DNA of 43,331 nucleotides. It comes from Roseomonas sp. 18066 (GTDB lineage Bacteria > Pseudomonadota > Alphaproteobacteria > Acetobacterales > Acetobacteraceae). Positions 33,351 through 43,313 of the stretch are shown in pieces. The stretch is from positions 1-43,331 of the forward strand of contig NZ_CACSJM010000033.1 in NCBI RefSeq assembly GCF_902706185.1. Reading direction: 5' to 3'. Position 1 is the stretch's first letter; each line of letters begins with the position of its first letter. The position numbers were made by a program, and so were the translations under genes. The notes beneath the pieces were generated by a model. That model did no database searches, had not been told where the DNA came from, and saw only the letters and a program-made list of their open reading frames with translations.

Positions 33351-33402
33351 CCCGACTTGTCCACACTGCTATCCACGAAATCTGTGGATTATTTTTGTCG
33401 GG
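33351..33402. other. Nested dyad with DnaA-box-like 9-mers upstream of cysG
   Basis: CCCGAC (33351-33356) and GTCGGG (33397-33402) bracket an inner stem ATCCAC/GTGGAT (33371-33376, 33384-33389). The segment holds TTGTCCACA (33357-33365) and, reversed, TAATCCACA (33383-33391), each one mismatch from the DnaA box TTATCCACA, followed by ATTTTT. It lies between the cysG start and the 3' end of the convergent-side hybrid kinase. It could be an extended hairpin ending the kinase transcript or a DnaA-binding spot. Neither is proven. Confidence 0.35.
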
Positions 33403-33469
33403 CTGCCGCCGTCCGGTGGAGACAGCGGGTGAAACGGCCTGGGCCCACCAGGGTGGGGCGGCGGGGCGC

Positions 33470-35611
33470 TCAGGGGGTCGGCTGCGGCAGCAGCAGGGCG
33501 GCGCAGCCGGCGAGCACCGCTTCCGGCGCCACCGGCTTGCGCAGCATGGTGAAGGCGCCGGCCTCGGAGACCAGACGCAGCACGGTGGCGTCCGCATCGC
33601 CCGGATGGCCGGTCAGCAGCAAAGCGGGCAGGCGCGGCTGCCCCAGGCGGATCGCCTCGATCAGCTGCAGCCCGTTCATCCCCGGCATGGCCAGGTCGGT
33701 GATCATCAGGTCGAAGGCAGTCTCGCGCGCCAGCAGGGCCAAAGCGTCGCGGCCGCCCTCGGCCTCGACCACCACCAGGCCGCGCTCGCGCAGCCATTCG
33801 GCCAGCAGGCGGCGCACCAGCGGCTCGTCATCGACCAGCAGGACGCGGGCGCCCTCCGGCAGCTCGGCCCCGGCATGCGGCGGCGGGCTGCGGCGCAGCG
33901 TCACCTCGTCGGCCTCGGGCAGCCACAGGGTGACGCGGGTGCCCTTGCCCGGGGCGCTGTCGATGGCGAGCGTCCCGCCCGACTGCTGGGCGAAGCCGGT
34001 GGCCATGGCGAGGCCGAGGCCGGTGCCCTGGTCCTTCGGCTTGGTAGTGAAGAAGGGCTCGGCCGCCTGGGCCAGCGTCGCCGCATCCATGCCGGAGCCG
34101 CTGTCGCTGACGTCGAGCCGCAGGTAGCGGCCGGGGGCGAGGCCGGGGCGGCCCTCGCCGATATTGTCCAGCACGGCGCCCAGCACCAGCCGGCCGCCGC
34201 CCATCGACCGCATGGCGTCGCGGGCATTGACCGCCAGGTTGATCAGCACCGCCTCCAGCTGGCCGCGATCGGCCATGGCGGGCGGCAGGTCAGGGGCCAC
34301 CGCGACCCGCACCTCGACGATGGCGCCCAGCGTGTGGCTCAGCACCTCGCGCAGCCCTTCGAAGAGCGGGGCGATCTCGATCGCCTCGGCGCGCAGCTGG
34401 CCGCGGCGGGCGAAGGCCAGCAGGCGCTGGGTGACCGAGGCGCCGCGCTCGCCGGCGCTGATCACCATCTCGGCCAGCTTGCGGATGCCGGGATCGGCGC
34501 TGCGGCGGGCGATCAGCTTGGCGCCGCCGATCGCCGCCTGCAGCACGTTGTTGAAGTCATGCGCGATGCCGCCGGCCAGGCGGCCGAGCGATTCCATGCG
34601 CTGGGCATGGGCCAGCCGCTCCAGCACGCTCTCGCGGTCGCGCCGGGCCTGGACCAGGTCCTGCTGGGTGCGGCTGTGCTCCAGCCAGGAGATCGACAGG
34701 GCGATGGCGGCCAGCAGCAGCAGGCAGATGGCGGTGGCCGCGGCCGAGATCGAGGGGGCGACGAAATCGATCGAGGCGAGCTCGGCGGCGGCGTCCAGCG
34801 ACAGCTCGACGACCAGGGGGACGCCTTCCAGCGACTGGTAGCCGATCAGCCGCAGCCCGCCCGGGCTGGTGGCCTCCGCCCGGCCGTTCGGCGCCAGCGC
34901 CAGGGCGCGGCGCAGCGGGTCCTCGGCCTCCAGCCGGATGCCGAGCTCCGGGCGGTCCTCGCTGTCGGCGATGACCACGCCGTCCTGGCGCAGGATGCGG
35001 ATGCGGCGGCCCTCGCCCAGCTGCAGCTCCTGCAGGGCGCGGACCAGGGCGATGGGGTCGAGCGAGACCACGGCCACGCCGGCGAAGCGGCCGGTGCCAT
35101 CGTCGATGCGGCGGGTGACCTGCACGCTCCATTGCGCCGTGGTGCGGCCGATCAGCGGAATGCTGATATAGGGCTGGTGGCCGCTGGCGTCGCGCGGGCC
35201 CTGGAAATGCGGCCGGTCGGTCAGGTTGACCGGGGTCCAGCCGGGCACCGAGGACCAGGCGAGGATGCCGTCGGTGCCGATCACCGCGACCTGGCGCACG
35301 CCGAAGCGGGCCTGGTCGGCGATGCCCTTGAACTGCGCCTCGATGGCGGCGACGGCCTGGGCCTGGCCGAGCACCAGCAGGCGCTGGCGGGCCTCGGCCT
35401 GCTCATGGATGCCGTCGATCGCCTCGAAGCTGCGCATCAGCATCTGCTCGACGGCGCGGGAGGCGATCTCGGCGCGGGCCAGGGCGCTGCCCATGGCCTG
35501 GTTCTGCACGTGGCGGATGTGCAGCCAGGCGGCAGCGCCGACGCCGAGCGAGCAGACCGCCCAGAAGGCGAGGGCCAGCAACCAGGTCAGGCGACGCGAC
35601 AGGCCAGTCAT
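33470..35611 (-). CDS. Membrane-bound hybrid sensor histidine kinase/response regulator
   Basis: A 713-residue hybrid kinase. Two membrane spans (about residues 9-31 and 290-312) enclose a periplasmic dCACHE/PDC-like sensor of about 255 residues. HisKA has His351 in GGIAHDFNNVL; HATPase shows NARDAM, DSGSGM and GTGLGLAM; the receiver has Asp639 in LMITDLAMPGM and Lys in LRKPV. PDC-type domains bind amino acids or organic acids, which fits the neighbouring amino-acid transporter. The ATG at 35611 is preferred to a TTG at 35638. A 19-bp tandem repeat lies upstream. Confidence 0.87.
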   Translation of the reverse strand: MTGLSRRLTWLLALAFWAVCSLGVGAAAWLHIRHVQNQAMGSALARAEIASRAVEQMLMRSFEAIDGIHEQAEARQRLLVLGQAQAVAAIEAQFKGIADQARFGVRQVAVIGTDGILAWSSVPGWTPVNLTDRPHFQGPRDASGHQPYISIPLIGRTTAQWSVQVTRRIDDGTGRFAGVAVVSLDPIALVRALQELQLGEGRRIRILRQDGVVIADSEDRPELGIRLEAEDPLRRALALAPNGRAEATSPGGLRLIGYQSLEGVPLVVELSLDAAAELASIDFVAPSISAAATAICLLLLAAIALSISWLEHSRTQQDLVQARRDRESVLERLAHAQRMESLGRLAGGIAHDFNNVLQAAIGGAKLIARRSADPGIRKLAEMVISAGERGASVTQRLLAFARRGQLRAEAIEIAPLFEGLREVLSHTLGAIVEVRVAVAPDLPPAMADRGQLEAVLINLAVNARDAMRSMGGGRLVLGAVLDNIGEGRPGLAPGRYLRLDVSDSGSGMDAATLAQAAEPFFTTKPKDQGTGLGLAMATGFAQQSGGTLAIDSAPGKGTRVTLWLPEADEVTLRRSPPPHAGAELPEGARVLLVDDEPLVRRLLAEWLRERGLVVVEAEGGRDALALLARETAFDLMITDLAMPGMNGLQLIEAIRLGQPRLPALLLTGHPGDADATVLRLVSEAGAFTMLRKPVAPEAVLAGCAALLLPQPTP

Positions 35612-35725
35612 GGGGGTGGCGATTTTCCTCGGCCGCAAGGCACAGGGCCGCGATTATAGGCCGTCTGGCTTGGCCGCGACAGCTTTTGCGATGGCCCGGT
35701 GTGCAGCGTGCCGCCCTGGCCCCAG

Positions 35726-35782
35726 GGCGCGGCAGCACCGGCAGGGCGCGGCAGCACCGGCAGGAAGCGGCAGCACGGGCAG
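35726..35782. repeat. 19-bp tandem repeat, three copies
   Basis: Three abutting 19-base units: two identical copies of GGCGCGGCAGCACCGGCAG (35726-35744, 35745-35763), then GAAGCGGCAGCACGGGCAG (35764-35782) and a partial fourth (GAAGCGGATGCGGGC). It sits in the 224-base gap between the livF stop and the hybrid-kinase start. Identity of the first two units suggests recent slippage. No protein is coded across it. Confidence 0.75.
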
Positions 35783-35835
35783 GAAGCGGATGCGGGCGGT
35801 GTGGGGGGGAGAATTCCCTCTCCCCCCGCGCTTCA

Positions 35836-36478
35836 TCACAAAACCGCGATTTCCCCGCGCTCGATGACGAAGGTGGTGTCGACGAGGGAGCGGAGCAGCT
35901 CGGGGCTGCTTTCGGTGATCAGGATGGCGACGTCGGGCAGCGCGTCGCGCAGCCGGGCCAGGGCCTCGGCGTAGCGCAGCGCCAGGGCCGGGGCCAGGCC
36001 CTGGAACGGCTCGTCGAGCAGCACCGCGCGGCTTCCCACCATCAGCGCCCGGCCGAGCGCCACCATCTTGCCCTGCCCGCCCGAGAGGCCGGCGGCCTTG
36101 CGGGGGGCGAAGGTGCGGAGCTCCGGCAGCAGGTCGTAGACCGCTTCCAGCCGCCGGGTGAGCTCGGCCTTCGGCAGGCCGAGGACCTCGGCCGGCAGCA
36201 GCAGGTTCTCCTGCACGGTGAAGCTGCCGAACAGCCGCCGCTCCTCCGGCGCATAGCCGATGCCGAGGCCGGTGCGCTTATGGGCGGGGACCCGGGCGCA
36301 GTCCTGCCCGTCGACGGCGATGCGGCCGCCCTTCAGCGGCAGCAGCCCCATCAGCGCGCGCAAGGTCGTGGTCTTGCCGGCGCCGTTGCGGCCGATCAAT
36401 GCCACGCGCCCGCCCGGCGGCACCGCCAGCGAGACGGAGCGCAGCACGGAGGCGCCGGCGATGTCGACCGAGACCCCT

Positions 36479-36492
<14 letters not shown>
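35836..36492 (-). CDS. livF: Branched-chain amino acid-type ABC transporter ATP-binding protein (LivF-like)
   Basis: A 218-residue ATPase, slightly shorter than typical LivF. Walker A GRNGAGKTT (residues 34-42), signature LSGGQGKMVALGRAL and Walker B AVLLDEPFQGLAP are clear. The switch histidine is replaced in ITESSPELL, where most relatives have VEQN or similar, so a non-His residue there is normal for LivF. The start overlaps livG by 14 bases. It ends the operon and is followed by the tandem repeat region. It pairs with LivG as the asymmetric motor. Confidence 0.88.
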
Positions 36493-37245
<753 letters not shown>

Positions 37246-37249
<4 letters not shown>

Positions 37250-38187
37250 GCCGCCTTCCTCCGCGAGAGCAGGGATTTCCCCATGCCCCAGAGCCCGCCG
37301 GGGGCGAAGAGGATGACCAGCAGCAGCACGCTGCCCAGGATCAGCTGCCAGGCATCGGCCACCAGGGCGGCGGCATAGACGCGGGTCAGCTCGAAGGCGA
37401 CGGCGCCGATGACCGGGCCGAAGACCGAGCCGGCGCCGCCCAGGATGGCGATGAAGACCAGCTCGCCCGAGGCGGTCCAATAGGCCAAAGCGGGCGTGAC
37501 CAGGCGGGTGGTCATGGCCAGCACCGCGCCGCCGCAGCCGGCCATCAGGGCCGCGAGGACGTAGGCCGCCAGCAGCACGCGGCGGGCCGGGACGCCCAGA
37601 AATTCGAGGCGGGTCTCGCGGGTCTTGATGCCGGCCAGCGCCTGGCCCATCGGCGAGGCCAGGTAGATCCGCACCACCGCGCCGAAGCCCAGCGCCAGCA
37701 CCACGGCCAGCACCAGCAGGACCCAGCCCTGGAATTCCCCTTCCAGCGGGATGCCGGCGAAGCGCAAGGGCGGCAGCCGCATGCCATCCGTCCCGTGGGT
37801 GATGGAGTAGAACTTCTCCAGCAGCGAATAGAAGACCATGCTGAGGGCGAGGTTCAGCATGCCGAAGAAGATCTCGCGGTAGCGCACCACGAAGAGCCCG
37901 ACGACCAGCCCGACCAGCGCCGAGACCAGGGCGGCCACCGGCAGCAGGATCAGCGCCTCGGGGATCAGCATGGCGGTGAAGGCGGCGGCATAGGCGGCCA
38001 GCGCCAGATAGAGGGCATGGCCGAAGCTGACCTGGCCGGCGCGCAGCAGCAGCAGGATGCCGAAGACGGCGAGCGACTTGGCCAGCGCCACGGTCAGCAC
38101 GAAGCGCAGCCAGGGCACCGCCCAGGCCAGCGCCAGCACCAGCACGGCGCCGAGCAGCGCCAGCAGCAATTCCTGGGTGCGGGTCAT
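37246..38187 (-). CDS. livM: Branched-chain amino acid-type ABC transporter permease (LivM-like)
   Basis: A 313-residue permease with about ten hydrophobic spans. Conserved features are LRAGQVSFGHALYLALAAY near residue 48, a segment with GIKTRETRLEFLGVPARRV (the cytoplasmic coupling loop contacting the ATPases) and late GGAGSVFGPVIGA. It overlaps both livH and livG by four bases. Substrate is set by the binding proteins, not by this subunit. Confidence 0.88.
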
Positions 38188-39119
38188 ATGCGCCGGGTCT
38201 CCGCCACGCCGAACAGGCCCTGCGGCCGCACCAGGAGCACCGCCAGCATGATGACATAGGGGATGACCACCTCGAGCTCCGGCTCGAGATAGACGGCGAA
38301 GGAGCGGCCGAGGCCGATCAGCAGCGCCGCGATGGCCGCCCCCTCGATCTGCCCGAGCCCGGCGGTGGCGACGACGGCGAAGGACAGAACGATGGTCTGG
38401 GCGCCGACGCCCGGGACCAGGGAGACGGTGGGCGAGGCCAGCGCGCCGCCGAGGGCGGCCAGCGCCGCGCCGGCGGTGAAGGTCAGCAGGGTCACCTTGG
38501 CCGCGTCGATGCCCATGGCGCGGGCGGCCTCGCGGTCGGTGGTGACGGCCACGATCATGCGCCCGGCCAGCGTCCGCCGCAGGAACCAGGCGAGGCCCAC
38601 CAGGGTCAGCAGCGCGATGCCCGGCAGCACATAGAGCTGGTAGGCATTGAACGGAATGACGTCGGCACCGAAAGGAATATCGACGGTGCCGAGCAGGCGG
38701 ACCGGCGCGTCGGAGACCACCGGCTGCACGCCCCAGATCAGCTTCTGCAGGTCCTCCAGGATCATGAACAGGGCGAAGGTGACCAGCAGCTGCAGCACCG
38801 GCTCATGGTCCTGCATCCGCCGCAGCAGCAGCCGCTCGATCGGCGGGCCAAGGAGCGCGCCGACGAGGGCGGCGGCGACGACCAGCGCCGGATAGGCCAG
38901 CCATTCCGGCAGGCCACGGCTTGTCATGAAGAGGCCGAGCGACGCGGCGCTGTAGCCGCCGATGGCATAGAGGCTGCCATGGGCGATGTTCAGCACGCGC
39001 AGCACGCCGAAGACGAGGTTGAGACCGACCGCCACCATGAAGACCGCCGCGGCATAGGACAGGCCGTCCAATGCCGCGAGGCCCACCAGCAGCCCGTTCT
39101 CGGAGAACCAGGCTCCCAT
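38184..39119 (-). CDS. livH: Branched-chain amino acid-type ABC transporter permease (LivH-like)
   Basis: A 311-residue permease. VGLNLVFGVLRVLNIAHGSLYAIGGY near residue 31 is the LivH hallmark, and the coupling loop reads TTDREAARAMGIDAAKV. The ATG at 39119 follows the binding-protein stop by 12 bases. The family transports branched-chain or other hydrophobic amino acids, amides or urea. Confidence 0.88.
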   Translation of the reverse strand: MGAWFSENGLLVGLAALDGLSYAAAVFMVAVGLNLVFGVLRVLNIAHGSLYAIGGYSAASLGLFMTSRGLPEWLAYPALVVAAALVGALLGPPIERLLLRRMQDHEPVLQLLVTFALFMILEDLQKLIWGVQPVVSDAPVRLLGTVDIPFGADVIPFNAYQLYVLPGIALLTLVGLAWFLRRTLAGRMIVAVTTDREAARAMGIDAAKVTLLTFTAGAALAALGGALASPTVSLVPGVGAQTIVLSFAVVATAGLGQIEGAAIAALLIGLGRSFAVYLEPELEVVIPYVIMLAVLLVRPQGLFGVAETRRI

Positions 39120-39131
39120 CGAGATCCGGCC

Positions 39132-40523
39132 TTACGGCTTGTAGGGAACGGTGGCGGGGAGCTTGTCGAGCATGTCCGGCTTCAGCGTCTTCAGCCAGTC
39201 CAGGCTCTTCTGGCCGACGGGGGTGGTGATCATCTCGGCCGGGAAGGACATCATGTCGGTCATGACGGCGAAGTTGTACTTGTCGGTGTGCATCGAGGTG
39301 CCGATCAGCTGGTTCTCCAGCCCCTGGCCGTCCTCGCGGATGGTGACGCTGCTGGTCAGCGACGGGAAGGTCAGGCCGCGGAAGGCCGCCGCCAGCTCGG
39401 CATCGTTCGGCCAGGCGCCGCCCTTGGCCGCCATCGCCTTCTCATAGGCGGCCTTCATCGCCGAGACCGCCTGGAACATGTGGTGGGTGGAGTAGATCGG
39501 ATAGACGTTGAAGCGCTTGCGGTAGTCCTCGGTGAACTTGGCCAGCAGCGCCGGGTCGCGCGGGTTCGGGTGCAGGAACCAATGGTCGCCGCGGGCGCCG
39601 ATGATATGGCCGGCGGGCAGCGCCTTGCCGACGCGCTCCAGCGAGCTCTCGGCCAGCGGGATGACGAAGGTCGAGCGGTCGAAGAGCTTGCGGTCGGAGG
39701 ATTGCCGGATGAAGGCGTCGAGCTCGCCGCCCCAGGTCGTCGAGAAGATGACGTCCGGCCGCAGCGCCAGCAGCCGCGTCACCTCGGTCGAGAAGTCGGT
39801 GGCGCCGAAACGCGGGAAGAGTTCCGCCGCGACGCGCACGCCCGGCTTCAGGGCCTGCAGCGCCGTCCGGAAGATGTCCCAGGAATCGCGGCCCCAGGCA
39901 TAGTCCTGGTTGACCACCGCGACCGAGCGGAAATCCGGCTTCGACTTCAGCAGGTAGAGCAGCGGCGCCAGCACTTCCGGCGTCGCATTGGCCTGGGTGC
40001 GGAAGGCGTAGTTGTACTTGCCCTCCTCGAAGACGCGCTGGGTGCCGCAATCCCACAGGATGGTCGGCCGCTTCATCTCCTCCGACAGCGGCGCGCAGGC
40101 CAGGCAGTCGGCCGAGGAGATGCCGGCGAAGATCAGTTGAACGTTCTCACTCTGCACCAGGCGGCGGTATTCGCCGGTGAAGTGGTCGACGCCCGGGCCC
40201 TCGTCGATGAAGATCGGCCGCAGCTTGACGCCGGCGATGCCGCCCTGCTCGTTCAGCTGGTCGAACAGCAGCTCGGCCGCCTGCTTGCCCGGCACGCCGA
40301 AGACGCTGGAGGAGCCGGAGAGGAAGGTGGCGATGCCGACCTTGATCTCGCTGGGCTTCTGGCCGGCGCCCTGGGCGCTCGCGCTGCGCCCGGCCAGCGC
40401 CAGGCCGCCGACGCCGAGCGCTGCCTGCAGCGCCTGCCGGCGCGACAAGGGCATGGCGGGGGTGGCCGCAGGGGTCGATGTGGCGACCGGGCCCGTCACG
40501 GGCGCGGGGGTCACTTTCTGCAT
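39132..40523 (-). CDS. ABC transporter substrate-binding protein (Tat-exported, LivK/UrtA-type fold)
   Basis: A 463-residue type I periplasmic binding protein, longer than most LivK proteins. The N-terminus has a long leader with SRRQALQAALGVGG, a twin-arginine-type signal, then cleavage near SASAQ. The mature part starts EIKVGIATFLSGSSSVFGVPG, the typical first strand of the fold. It heads the operon with livHMGF. AAGGA precedes the ATG at 40523. Ligand unknown: residues lining the pocket cannot be named safely. It faces a second binding-protein gene across 217 bases. Confidence 0.85.
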   Translation of the reverse strand: MQKVTPAPVTGPVATSTPAATPAMPLSRRQALQAALGVGGLALAGRSASAQGAGQKPSEIKVGIATFLSGSSSVFGVPGKQAAELLFDQLNEQGGIAGVKLRPIFIDEGPGVDHFTGEYRRLVQSENVQLIFAGISSADCLACAPLSEEMKRPTILWDCGTQRVFEEGKYNYAFRTQANATPEVLAPLLYLLKSKPDFRSVAVVNQDYAWGRDSWDIFRTALQALKPGVRVAAELFPRFGATDFSTEVTRLLALRPDVIFSTTWGGELDAFIRQSSDRKLFDRSTFVIPLAESSLERVGKALPAGHIIGARGDHWFLHPNPRDPALLAKFTEDYRKRFNVYPIYSTHHMFQAVSAMKAAYEKAMAAKGGAWPNDAELAAAFRGLTFPSLTSSVTIREDGQGLENQLIGTSMHTDKYNFAVMTDMMSFPAEMITTPVGQKSLDWLKTLKPDMLDKLPATVPYKP

Positions 40524-40621
40524 GGAACGCTTCCTTTGTATCCGGCCGTTTTGCGGCTCTGCGGCGAAGACTGGCAGAAAGCTTTGCCGTGATCCAGCGG
40601 CGGAACGGTTTTCTGGTCTCG

Positions 40622-40633
40622 CTGTGATCACAG
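40622..40633. promoter_or_regulatory. Perfect 12-bp palindrome in the divergent binding-protein gap
   Basis: CTGTGATCACAG is a perfect palindrome near the middle of the gap between the two divergent binding-protein genes (40524-40740). It contains TGTGA and TCACA half-sites without the six-base spacer of a CRP box, so a GntR- or LacI-type regulator is as likely. It is well placed to control both transcripts. Confidence 0.45.
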
Positions 40634-40740
40634 AATACGACTTGCGTGCCGCGGCGGCGCTGGCAGACTGGCGCGGTCAACCGGCGCGCCCAAGCGCCGG
40701 AGAAGAATTCGTCCGGAAACTCCAGGGAAGTGTCAAAAAA

Positions 40741-41979
40741 ATGATCCAGATGCCCCGCCGCCGGCTGCTCGCCGGGGGCGCCGCCCTGTTGGCCCCCACG
40801 CTGCTCCCGGGTCCCGCGCGGGCGCAGGCCGCGGCGCCGATCCGCATCGGCGTGCTGGCGGATTTCTCCGGCCCCTATCGCGACACCTCGGGCCCCACGG
40901 CGCTGGCCTGCGCCCGCCAGGCGGTGGAAGACCTCGGCCTGTCGAACCGCGGCATCCAGGTCGAGGTGCTGCAGGGCGACCACCAGAACAAGCCCGATGT
41001 CGCCCTCGCCCTCGCCCGCCGCTGGATCGACCAGGACGGCGTCGACATGATCACCGAGGTCAACAACTCGGCCATCGCCTTCGCCATCGCGGGCCTGGTG
41101 CAGGAGAAGGACCGGGTGCAGATGAACAGCGGCGCGCTGAGCGCGGCGCTGACCGGCGAGCGCTGCTCGCCCAACACCATCCACTGGACCGCCGACACCT
41201 GGATGCTGGCGAACGCCGTGGGCAAGGCGACCGTCCGCAACGGCGGCGACAGCTGGTACTTCATCACCGCCGACTATGCCTTCGGCCACCAGATGGAGCG
41301 CGACCTGACCCGCTTCGTCACCAGCGCCGGCGGCAAGGTGGCGGGGTCGTCGCGCTTTCCCTTCCCCGGCACGACGGATTTCGCCAGCTTCCTGGTGCAG
41401 GCGCAGTCGAGCCGCGCCAAGGTGATCGGCCTGCTGATGGCCGGCACCGACATGGTCAACTGCATCAAGCAGGCGCGCGAGTTCGGCGTGGCGCGGCGCG
41501 GCGTGAAGCTGGCGGGGACGCCGATGTTCGTCACCGACATCCATGCGCTGGGCCTCGAGACGGCGCAGGGCCTGCTGCTGTCGGAGGCCTATTACTGGGA
41601 CCTGAACGACCGCACCCGCGCCTTCAACCAGCGCATCCGCCCGAAGACGGCGAGCAACTGGCCGAACCAGGAGCATGCCGGCACCTATGCCGCCTGCCTG
41701 CACTATCTGAAGGCGGTGGCCGACATGGGCGCCGGCCCGGCCAAGGCCAGCGGCCGCGCGGTGGTGGCGCGGATGAAGGCGATGCCGACCGATGACGACT
41801 GCTTCGGCGCCGGCGTCGTCCGCGCCGATGGCCGCAAGGTGCATCCGGCCTATCTGTTCGAGGTCAAGGCGCCGGGCGAGAGCCGCGGCCCCTGGGACTA
41901 TTACAAGCTGAGCGGCACGGTCGCCGCCGAGGAAGCCTTCCGGCCGCTGTCGGAAGGCGGCTGCCCGATGGTCGGCTAA
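40741..41979 (+). CDS. Second ABC transporter substrate-binding protein, divergent
   Basis: A 412-residue type I binding protein with a Tat-like signal (MPRRRLLAGGAALLAP, cleavage after PARAQA). The mature start IRIGVLADFSGPYRDTSGP is typical of LivK/AmiC-type proteins, and DMITEVNNSAIAFAIAG and SYFITADYAFGH-like segments follow. It shares the fold but little sequence with the binding protein at 39132, so the single permease set may serve two ligands. The ATG at 40741 is first; one at 40750 also fits. The stop overlaps the convergent hydrolase gene by four bases. Confidence 0.84.
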   Translation: MIQMPRRRLLAGGAALLAPTLLPGPARAQAAAPIRIGVLADFSGPYRDTSGPTALACARQAVEDLGLSNRGIQVEVLQGDHQNKPDVALALARRWIDQDGVDMITEVNNSAIAFAIAGLVQEKDRVQMNSGALSAALTGERCSPNTIHWTADTWMLANAVGKATVRNGGDSWYFITADYAFGHQMERDLTRFVTSAGGKVAGSSRFPFPGTTDFASFLVQAQSSRAKVIGLLMAGTDMVNCIKQAREFGVARRGVKLAGTPMFVTDIHALGLETAQGLLLSEAYYWDLNDRTRAFNQRIRPKTASNWPNQEHAGTYAACLHYLKAVADMGAGPAKASGRAVVARMKAMPTDDDCFGAGVVRADGRKVHPAYLFEVKAPGESRGPWDYYKLSGTVAAEEAFRPLSEGGCPMVG

Positions 41980-43313
41980 GCCGTCGGCACAAGGCGCAGG
42001 TCGCGGAGCTTCATCGCCCAGGCGACCTGCACCTCGCCCCGCTCGGCATCGAAGCCGGAGCCGAAGCAGCGCCGCCGCAGCAGGAAGTCGGCGGCGCCGT
42101 CGCGCAACGCCAATGGGATGGCGATGCTGCTGGAGGGCGGCGCGCTGCTGGCCAGCGGGCGGCAGGCATCGCCCTCGATGGCGAAGGCCTCCAGCGCCAG
42201 CCGCGCGCCGGCATTGCGGCGCACCGGGCTGTCGGCGCGCAGCGCCAGCGTCACCCGCGCGGCGCCGGGATGGGTCAGCCGCGCCAGCACCAGCGGGCCC
42301 AGCACCGGCACGCCCTTGATCACCCGGGCCTCGGGCGCCTGCATCTGCAGGCTGGCGCCGTCTTCCAGCGGCAGCGACACGCTGCCCGCCGGCGGCAGGG
42401 CGCGGACGCGGCGCAGCGCGCGGCCGGCATCGGCCATCAGCCCGGCGCGCAGCCAGTCCAGCCGGTCCAGCGCCGGGGAGGCCGTGCCGACGGCCGCACG
42501 CGCCTCGACCAGCGCGGCATCGGCGGCGGCGGCGTCGCCACGCCACAGCGCCTCGCGCGCGGCCAGCATCTGCAGCCCGTGGCAGTGCGGGAAGACGGCC
42601 TGGGCGCCGGCGGCGGCGGCGAGCTCGGCCATCGGCGCCCCGGCCCCGGCCAGGTCCATCACCCGCCCCATGCGCTGGTGCCGCGCCAGGAAGCTGCCCA
42701 GATTGTGCTCGGCGCCGGGGCAGAGGAACAGGTTGGGCCAGCCGCGCTGCTGGAACAGGCGCAGGTTGTAGAGGTCGATCATCTCGTCGTCGCCGAACAG
42801 CAGCAGGTAGCGCGACGGATCGCCGGTCAGCACGGCATCGGTGCCGGCCAGCGGCGGCTGCTGGTCGAGCCAGGCCTTGTAGCGCACCACGCCGCGGCCG
42901 AAGGCCTGGGTGTCCAGCGAGAAGGGCGGCGACAGCGCCACCACCCGCGCCTCCGGCATCGCGGCGCCCAGGGTCAGCGCGGCATAGGCGCCCATGCTGA
43001 TGCCGATCAGCGTGACGCTGCGGTATCGGCCCAGGGCGGCGCGCTGGCGGCACCAGGCGATGATGCCGGCGCGGCCCTCCGGCGCGCGGTACCAGCTGCG
43101 CGCATGGTCGCGCATCAGGATCTTGTCCAGCTGCGGCCGCAGCCGCAGCGTGCGGGTGAAGTCGTAGCTGTCGAAAGGCTTCGACACGTCGCCGACGCCG
43201 GTCAGCGCGATGACCAGGTCGCGGGCGCCGTCGCCGGCCAGGAAGATCGCCTCGTAGGAGCCGAAGCGCACCGTCTCCTGGGGCTCGATCACGGGCGGCG
43301 CGGCGGCGGGCAT
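41976..43313 (-). CDS. Alpha/beta-hydrolase-like protein with C-terminal extension
   Basis: A 445-residue protein. The first about 210 residues look like an alpha/beta hydrolase: nucleophile elbow GISMGAYAAL with Ser106, acidic LFGDDEMID around 174 and His202 in GAEHNLGSF, in correct order. After this comes a helical stretch (ALWRGDAAAADAALVEARA), TPR-like in appearance, and a beta-rich C-terminal part of about 150 residues of unknown family. No signal peptide. GGAGACC precedes the ATG. The final 18 bases upstream of the start contain nothing further before the window end. Substrate unknown; a role in envelope glycan metabolism is possible but unsupported. Confidence 0.65.
   Translation of the reverse strand: MPAAAPPVIEPQETVRFGSYEAIFLAGDGARDLVIALTGVGDVSKPFDSYDFTRTLRLRPQLDKILMRDHARSWYRAPEGRAGIIAWCRQRAALGRYRSVTLIGISMGAYAALTLGAAMPEARVVALSPPFSLDTQAFGRGVVRYKAWLDQQPPLAGTDAVLTGDPSRYLLLFGDDEMIDLYNLRLFQQRGWPNLFLCPGAEHNLGSFLARHQRMGRVMDLAGAGAPMAELAAAAGAQAVFPHCHGLQMLAAREALWRGDAAAADAALVEARAAVGTASPALDRLDWLRAGLMADAGRALRRVRALPPAGSVSLPLEDGASLQMQAPEARVIKGVPVLGPLVLARLTHPGAARVTLALRADSPVRRNAGARLALEAFAIEGDACRPLASSAPPSSSIAIPLALRDGAADFLLRRRCFGSGFDAERGEVQVAWAMKLRDLRLVPTA

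Noticed and set aside
35726..35797. CRISPR array
   Set aside because: The units abut directly with no spacers and are only 19 bases; a simple tandem repeat, with no cas gene nearby.
40622..40633. Classical CRP site
   Set aside because: The half-sites TGTGA and TCACA are adjacent, without the six-base spacer needed, so only a generic palindrome is claimed.
40147..43053. 968-codon minus-strand open frame opposite the second binding protein
   Set aside because: The real genes there (40741-41979 plus, 41976-43313 minus) have clear family motifs; this frame has none.
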